Assembly: GCA_964516325.1 (NCBI GenBank) | Contig: CAZFAP010000088.1 | Span: 1 to 19,405, forward strand | Reading direction: 5' to 3' | Length of the DNA: 19,405 nucleotides | From: CAZFAP01 sp964516325 | GTDB lineage: Bacteria; Auribacterota; JABMQX01 | In this document: one piece after another, positions 15,645 through 19,405 of the stretch | Position numbering within the stretch: the stretch's first letter is position 1 | Layout: each line of letters begins with the position of its first letter | The notes under the pieces: model-generated | Told to the model about the DNA's origin: nothing | Database searches by the model: none | Seen by the model: the letters and a program-made list of their open reading frames with translations, nothing else | Position numbers and translations under genes: made by a program

Positions 15645-18600
15645 GCGTTTTCTCCGTCGTTGAATCCGGGGGATTCTGCGGCATGCACAGAGCAGAATAC
15701 TCGCACTGGTCGCATTTCGGTCCGGTCGTCCTTGCGAACTCCCTCCGGGGGATGGCGGCTATGATCCCGGCAACTTTTTCCCTGGTCTTCTCGAGTTCTT
15801 CTTTGCCTGTGCGCACAGTTCGAGAAATCCGGGGTCCCAGGAAGTAGATGACAGCCTTTTTCGGACAGGCGCCTGTGGCTTGCGCGACAAGGAGAGCGTA
15901 AAGAAGCATCTGAAATTCGTAAGCACTGGGTCGAGACACGCCATCCGCGTCCGCTGAGCCTGTCTTGAAATCGAGGATCGTCCAGCGATTCTCCCCGTCG
16001 AGATAGAGAACATCAATCACGCCGCTGACAACGACCCCGTTCAGGAGTGCCTTGGCCGCGATTTCGCGATGAATCTCCCGGGCGTTCCGAAGATGCTCTG
16101 CTTCGTCGCTCAGGAGGAAGGCCCGTATCAGCCGTTCCGCAGCGTCCGCTTCCTCCGTCGAGGAGAAATAGCGCGAGATTATCGTCGCCACGTCCTGACC
16201 CTCGCCCGCACGGAAGTCAATCTGCTCCAGACACGCATGGACCAGCTCGCCAAACCGCCTCCCCCCGACGCCGGGTGAAAATTGGGTCTGTGTCTCGAGA
16301 GGGAAACGCTCTGCATCCGGCGCGACATCAGGACACAACCCCAACCGTTTCATCACTTCCCAGTCCGGGAGGTTCGCGATTTCTCTCAGAAAGAATTTGT
16401 ACGGGCACTCCTCAAGGAGCATGAGTTGAGAAACGGAAAGTTCCGCCGGGGGCGAATGAGGCTCGGCGGGTGGTCTTGAGGCTATCCTCTGAAGCGCCCT
16501 TCTCACCTCGGGCAAAAGCCTTTGAGTCTCGCTGTCCGGGACAGGGACCGGTTCGCCTGCGGCAATCTGCTCGAAATATCGCTCAATGAGCGACCTGCGC
16601 GCGGGCGGGGGAGCCACCGTCCCCTCGTCGGGGTCCACGCAAATCCGGACGCTCGAATCCCCAAGCTGAACCTCGATGGAACTCCCAGGTTCGGGCAAGT
16701 CCGCTTCCTGGTTCAGGACGCCGAGAAGCCAATCCATGGGACAGCCTGCCTTATCAATCTTGGGTTCTTTTGGGGGAACGTAGCCGCCCGCGAGGATTAG
16801 ATGGTCTCTCGCGCGGGTCATGGCGACGTAAAGAAGGCGTTTTTCCTCGGCGAGTTGTTTTTCTTTAGCCCCTTCAAAGGCCAGGCGTCTCCCGGGGGAG
16901 TCCTCGGACGATTCCTGCCACGGATTGCATGCGATCTCCAGTTCTTTAGAAATGAAGAACTTCCCTCTGTCGAAATTGAAACGGCGAGCCATGTCGGCGA
17001 CGACCACGACGGGAAACTCCAACCCTTTGGCTGCGTGAATGGTCATGAGCTTCACAGCATCGCCCGAGAAACTCTCCAGCGCGGCTTCCTCTTCCTCCGG
17101 CCCATAAGATTTCATTAGCTCGCACAGCCGGAGAAAACCGGCGATGCCGCCGGATTCGCGCACCCCGTACTGTCTCAGGATTCCCAGCAACTTCTGCACG
17201 TTCGCCGCCTTCTGCATCCCGTCCCGACTGGCGAGAATCCGAGTCAGGTAGGGGGTCGAGTCCAAGGCGGTTTTGACCAGTTCATGAATGGCGAGGGAGT
17301 CTTTCTTCCTGCGAAGGTTCTCGAGCAGGGACAGAAATCGCTGCAAACTGAGCTTGTCATCTTCGGAGATGCCAGAGAGTGAACCCGCACGTCGAAGAGC
17401 TTCCATCACGTAAGGAGAAGCGAATTCGCGCTCCACATGGCGCCGCAGAAGCAACAACGTCTCGTCTCCTGCTCCGACAAAAGGCGAGCGCAGGACCGCG
17501 ACGAGAGGGATGTCCTGAAAGGGGTTGTCAATGGCTCTCAGCAGGTTGAGGATGTCAGCGACCTCCTGCCGCTCGTAGAAGCTCTGTCCGCCAAGCGTGC
17601 AATAGGGAACGCCAAGCTCCGTTAGAGCCTGCTCACACGCAAAGTAGGTTCCGCGTGTTCGGCAGAGAATCGCCACGTCTCCGTACGCGACGGGGCGGTT
17701 TCGCTTGATCGAGGAATCGTGGACTGGTATCTCCGCATTTCCGACAGCTCTCGCAATTCTCGCTGCGACGGCTCGGGCTTCCCTTTGCCGCACCTGCTCC
17801 GAGTCCTCATTTTGCCCATCTTCTTTTTCGCCCTTGGCAAGGAGGAGGATTTCAACCGACCCTGGCAGAGGCTGTTCGTATTCTTCACGGGCGTATCGAA
17901 GCAAGTCAAATTCGGGCTCTTCCCCACCCCACAGCCGGGAGAACAGGAAATCGAAGAAATGAATCAGGTTTTGTCCGCTGCGGAAGTTCTCCCTCAGAGG
18001 GACAGCCGCGTGAGTCCTTGCGGAATCCCGGCATTTCCCCACAAGACCGGTAAATATCTCGACGTCCGCGTTACGGAATCCGTAGATGGACTGCCGCGTG
18101 TCCCCGACGACGAAAAGGTTTTCCTCCCTGGCGAGCAGGTCAATCAGTTCCTTTTGCAGCCAGTTGATGTCCTGGAATTCGTCCACGAGAACATAGCGGA
18201 ACTTTTCGGTGTATTCGCTGCGAATCGCCTCGTTGTCCCTGAGCAATCGTCTGGCGATGAGCTGTAGGTCTTCGTAATCGAGCAATCCGTGTTCCCTTTT
18301 CCTCTGCTCGTAGTTGCGCCAGAACAAAGCGGCTCCGTTGAGCAGCGCTGTTTTGCATGGGAGCAGCGCGACTTCTGCCTCTTCGTCGAAAAAGATCGCA
18401 GCCTCTCCCGCTTTCAAGATACCTTTGATGAGCGAGAGTTGGTGTTTGACCTCCTCGCAGGCTGCCCTGCTGTCGCCGCTCTTCGGTACGACAGGCATCC
18501 TCGCAGTAACGGACCTAATTTGCTCGGCCACTTCGCGAAAGGACCTCACGTCGGAGAGAGAGCCTCGCAGCTCGACGATCTCCCGACGCTTATTCTCACA

Positions 18601-19284
18601 GCTTCGGGTTGCCTCCAGATTTCGCAGTGCGTCAATAGCCTCCCGGATACGGTCCAGAGCCGCCGCCGCTCTCTTGTCGGCGACTGCCCGGACCTTTTCT
18701 GTCAAGACGCGAGGCTCGACAAGCAATTGCTCGACGTATTCGACCTCGTGCCCCAGGCTTCGGCAGAGGTCCATATACCAGATGATGGAGGGACTAATCG
18801 CTCTTTCGCCGTAATGCTCCGCCAGCTCCAGAAAATCGCCTCCCCCCTCCGCAAATAGCTCATCGAACAATTCGCCGAGCATGAGTCGGCGGCTCACTTC
18901 GTCAATCACCTCAAATTCGGGATCAACGCCCGCCGCAAAAGGATTTTCCCTGATGAGACGAGCACAGAACGAATGGATGGTGCTGATGTAGGCGGTCTCC
19001 GTCGCGGCTTTTTCGGCTCTCATCCCCAGCCTCTGGAACTCGTCGGCGATCCTCCGCTTCATTTCCTCGGCAGCTTTCTCCGTGAAGGTGATGGTCAGGA
19101 CCTCGTTCACGTCCGCCCGCTTGGAGGAGACAAGGTTGACAAACCGCGCGACCAGAGTCGCGGTCTTCCCCGTGCCGGCTCCGGCGGAGACGACGACATT
19201 CCGGTCAGTAACCTCAACAGCCCTGTGTTGGTCTTCCGTCAGTTCCACGTGTGATGCTCTGCCATGAATTGGCTGAACCTGCAC
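15634..19284 (-). CDS. addA: AddA/UvrD-type helicase with C-terminal RecB-family Fe-S nuclease
   Basis: A 1216-residue SF1A helicase-nuclease for processing DNA double-strand breaks before recombination. Walker A is AGAGTGKT (34-41), followed by TITFTEKAAEEMKRRI, Walker B VDEFQD, motif III GDTRQSIYGFR, motif V TIHAAKGLEFP and motif VI LLYVAMTRARDHL. The C-terminal PD-(D/E)XK nuclease has His1016, Asp1091 (GVIDVLY), and Asp1105-Phe-Lys1107 (LDFKTG). Cys960 (ECPYKFF) with Cys1191, Cys1194 and Cys1200 (CDQCEYSALC) gives the C-(n)-Cx2-Cx5-C pattern of the Fe-S nucleases AddB, Cas4 and Dna2. Bacillus AddA lacks this cluster, so the protein may be an AdnB- or Dna2-like variant. The partner AddB would lie upstream, outside the window. 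The start is GTG; a second GTG 12 codons later is possible. Confidence 0.88.
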   Translation of the reverse strand: MQVQPIHGRASHVELTEDQHRAVEVTDRNVVVSAGAGTGKTATLVARFVNLVSSKRADVNEVLTITFTEKAAEEMKRRIADEFQRLGMRAEKAATETAYISTIHSFCARLIRENPFAAGVDPEFEVIDEVSRRLMLGELFDELFAEGGGDFLELAEHYGERAISPSIIWYMDLCRSLGHEVEYVEQLLVEPRVLTEKVRAVADKRAAAALDRIREAIDALRNLEATRSCENKRREIVELRGSLSDVRSFREVAEQIRSVTARMPVVPKSGDSRAACEEVKHQLSLIKGILKAGEAAIFFDEEAEVALLPCKTALLNGAALFWRNYEQRKREHGLLDYEDLQLIARRLLRDNEAIRSEYTEKFRYVLVDEFQDINWLQKELIDLLAREENLFVVGDTRQSIYGFRNADVEIFTGLVGKCRDSARTHAAVPLRENFRSGQNLIHFFDFLFSRLWGGEEPEFDLLRYAREEYEQPLPGSVEILLLAKGEKEDGQNEDSEQVRQREARAVAARIARAVGNAEIPVHDSSIKRNRPVAYGDVAILCRTRGTYFACEQALTELGVPYCTLGGQSFYERQEVADILNLLRAIDNPFQDIPLVAVLRSPFVGAGDETLLLLRRHVEREFASPYVMEALRRAGSLSGISEDDKLSLQRFLSLLENLRRKKDSLAIHELVKTALDSTPYLTRILASRDGMQKAANVQKLLGILRQYGVRESGGIAGFLRLCELMKSYGPEEEEAALESFSGDAVKLMTIHAAKGLEFPVVVVADMARRFNFDRGKFFISKELEIACNPWQESSEDSPGRRLAFEGAKEKQLAEEKRLLYVAMTRARDHLILAGGYVPPKEPKIDKAGCPMDWLLGVLNQEADLPEPGSSIEVQLGDSSVRICVDPDEGTVAPPPARRSLIERYFEQIAAGEPVPVPDSETQRLLPEVRRALQRIASRPPAEPHSPPAELSVSQLMLLEECPYKFFLREIANLPDWEVMKRLGLCPDVAPDAERFPLETQTQFSPGVGGRRFGELVHACLEQIDFRAGEGQDVATIISRYFSSTEEADAAERLIRAFLLSDEAEHLRNAREIHREIAAKALLNGVVVSGVIDVLYLDGENRWTILDFKTGSADADGVSRPSAYEFQMLLYALLVAQATGACPKKAVIYFLGPRISRTVRTGKEELEKTREKVAGIIAAIPRREFARTTGPKCDQCEYSALCMPQNPPDSTTEKTLDR

Positions 19285-19405
19285 GCCCCTTCGGCGACTT
19301 CCGATTTGAACTTCCCAGCCATTTTAGCACAACAGCCAGGCGAGGGTTACCCAGCGATTCCGAAAGATTGCACGGGAGGGCGGCGAGAAGGATGGGCAAG
19401 GGAGG
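19285..19405. other. Right-edge region upstream of the helicase
   Basis: No gene can be identified in these 121 bases. Read on the minus strand, one frame stays open through the edge and into the helicase gene, and the other two end in stops near 19327 and 19348, so the tail of an upstream gene (an addB, for example) may end here. This is a guess from position only. Confidence 0.3.

Noticed and set aside
19214..19399. 61-residue minus-strand ORF upstream of the helicase
   Set aside because: It overlaps the helicase start in another frame and has no motif; at most the tail of an upstream gene.

Overview
The window carries two blocks of genes. The organism is a Gram-negative-type bacterium: it has LPS heptosyltransferase and lipid A acyltransferase domains, and Tat and Sec signal peptides. 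A Tat-exported Gfo/Idh/MocA oxidoreductase, a DUF1080 protein and a GH42 glycosidase fit glycan-degrading lineages such as Planctomycetota, Lentisphaerota, Hydrogenedentota or Sumerlaeota. The phylum cannot be fixed from this sequence.

Left block (1-5215, all minus strand): a type I-E-like CRISPR-Cas operon read right to left as cas8e - cas7 - cas5-HNH - cas6e - cas1. cas1 runs off the left edge; cas2 and the array would lie beyond it. The main feature of the window is the cas5 gene. Its Cas5 domain (about residues 1-235) is followed by a complete HNH endonuclease domain (Cys278/Cys281, His289-His290, Asp303, Cys308/Cys311-His312). No cas3 helicase-nuclease is present upstream of cas8e, where type I-E loci usually carry it, and there is no room for a cas11 (cse2) gene between cas8e and cas7. 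The simplest reading is a Cascade that cuts DNA with its own HNH domain instead of recruiting Cas3. This is the architecture reported as Cas5-HNH type I-E; the apparent lack of cas11 would make this copy more minimal still.

Middle (5216-5901): a 686-bp non-coding divergent spacer with a candidate promoter on each strand and a perfect inverted repeat in the presumed cas leader. No CRISPR repeats, cas3, transposase or tRNA was recognised in it.

Right block: on the plus strand a Tat-exported Gfo/Idh/MocA oxidoreductase (5902-7209) and a secreted GH42 beta-galactosidase-like enzyme (7394-9568). Then on the minus strand, in transcription order: an AddA/UvrD-type helicase-nuclease with an Fe-S type PD-(D/E)XK domain (19284-15634), an LpxL/HtrB-like acyltransferase fused to a WaaF-like heptosyltransferase (15644-13695), a Xer tyrosine recombinase (13594-12692), a methyltransferase with a C-terminal beta-sandwich (12586-11243), a secreted DUF1080 protein (11018-10008) and a 67-residue zinc-ribbon protein (9882-9679). 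The oxidoreductase, GH42 and DUF1080 genes suggest glycan breakdown outside the cytoplasm; the fusion protein and methyltransferase suggest surface polysaccharide or LPS synthesis.
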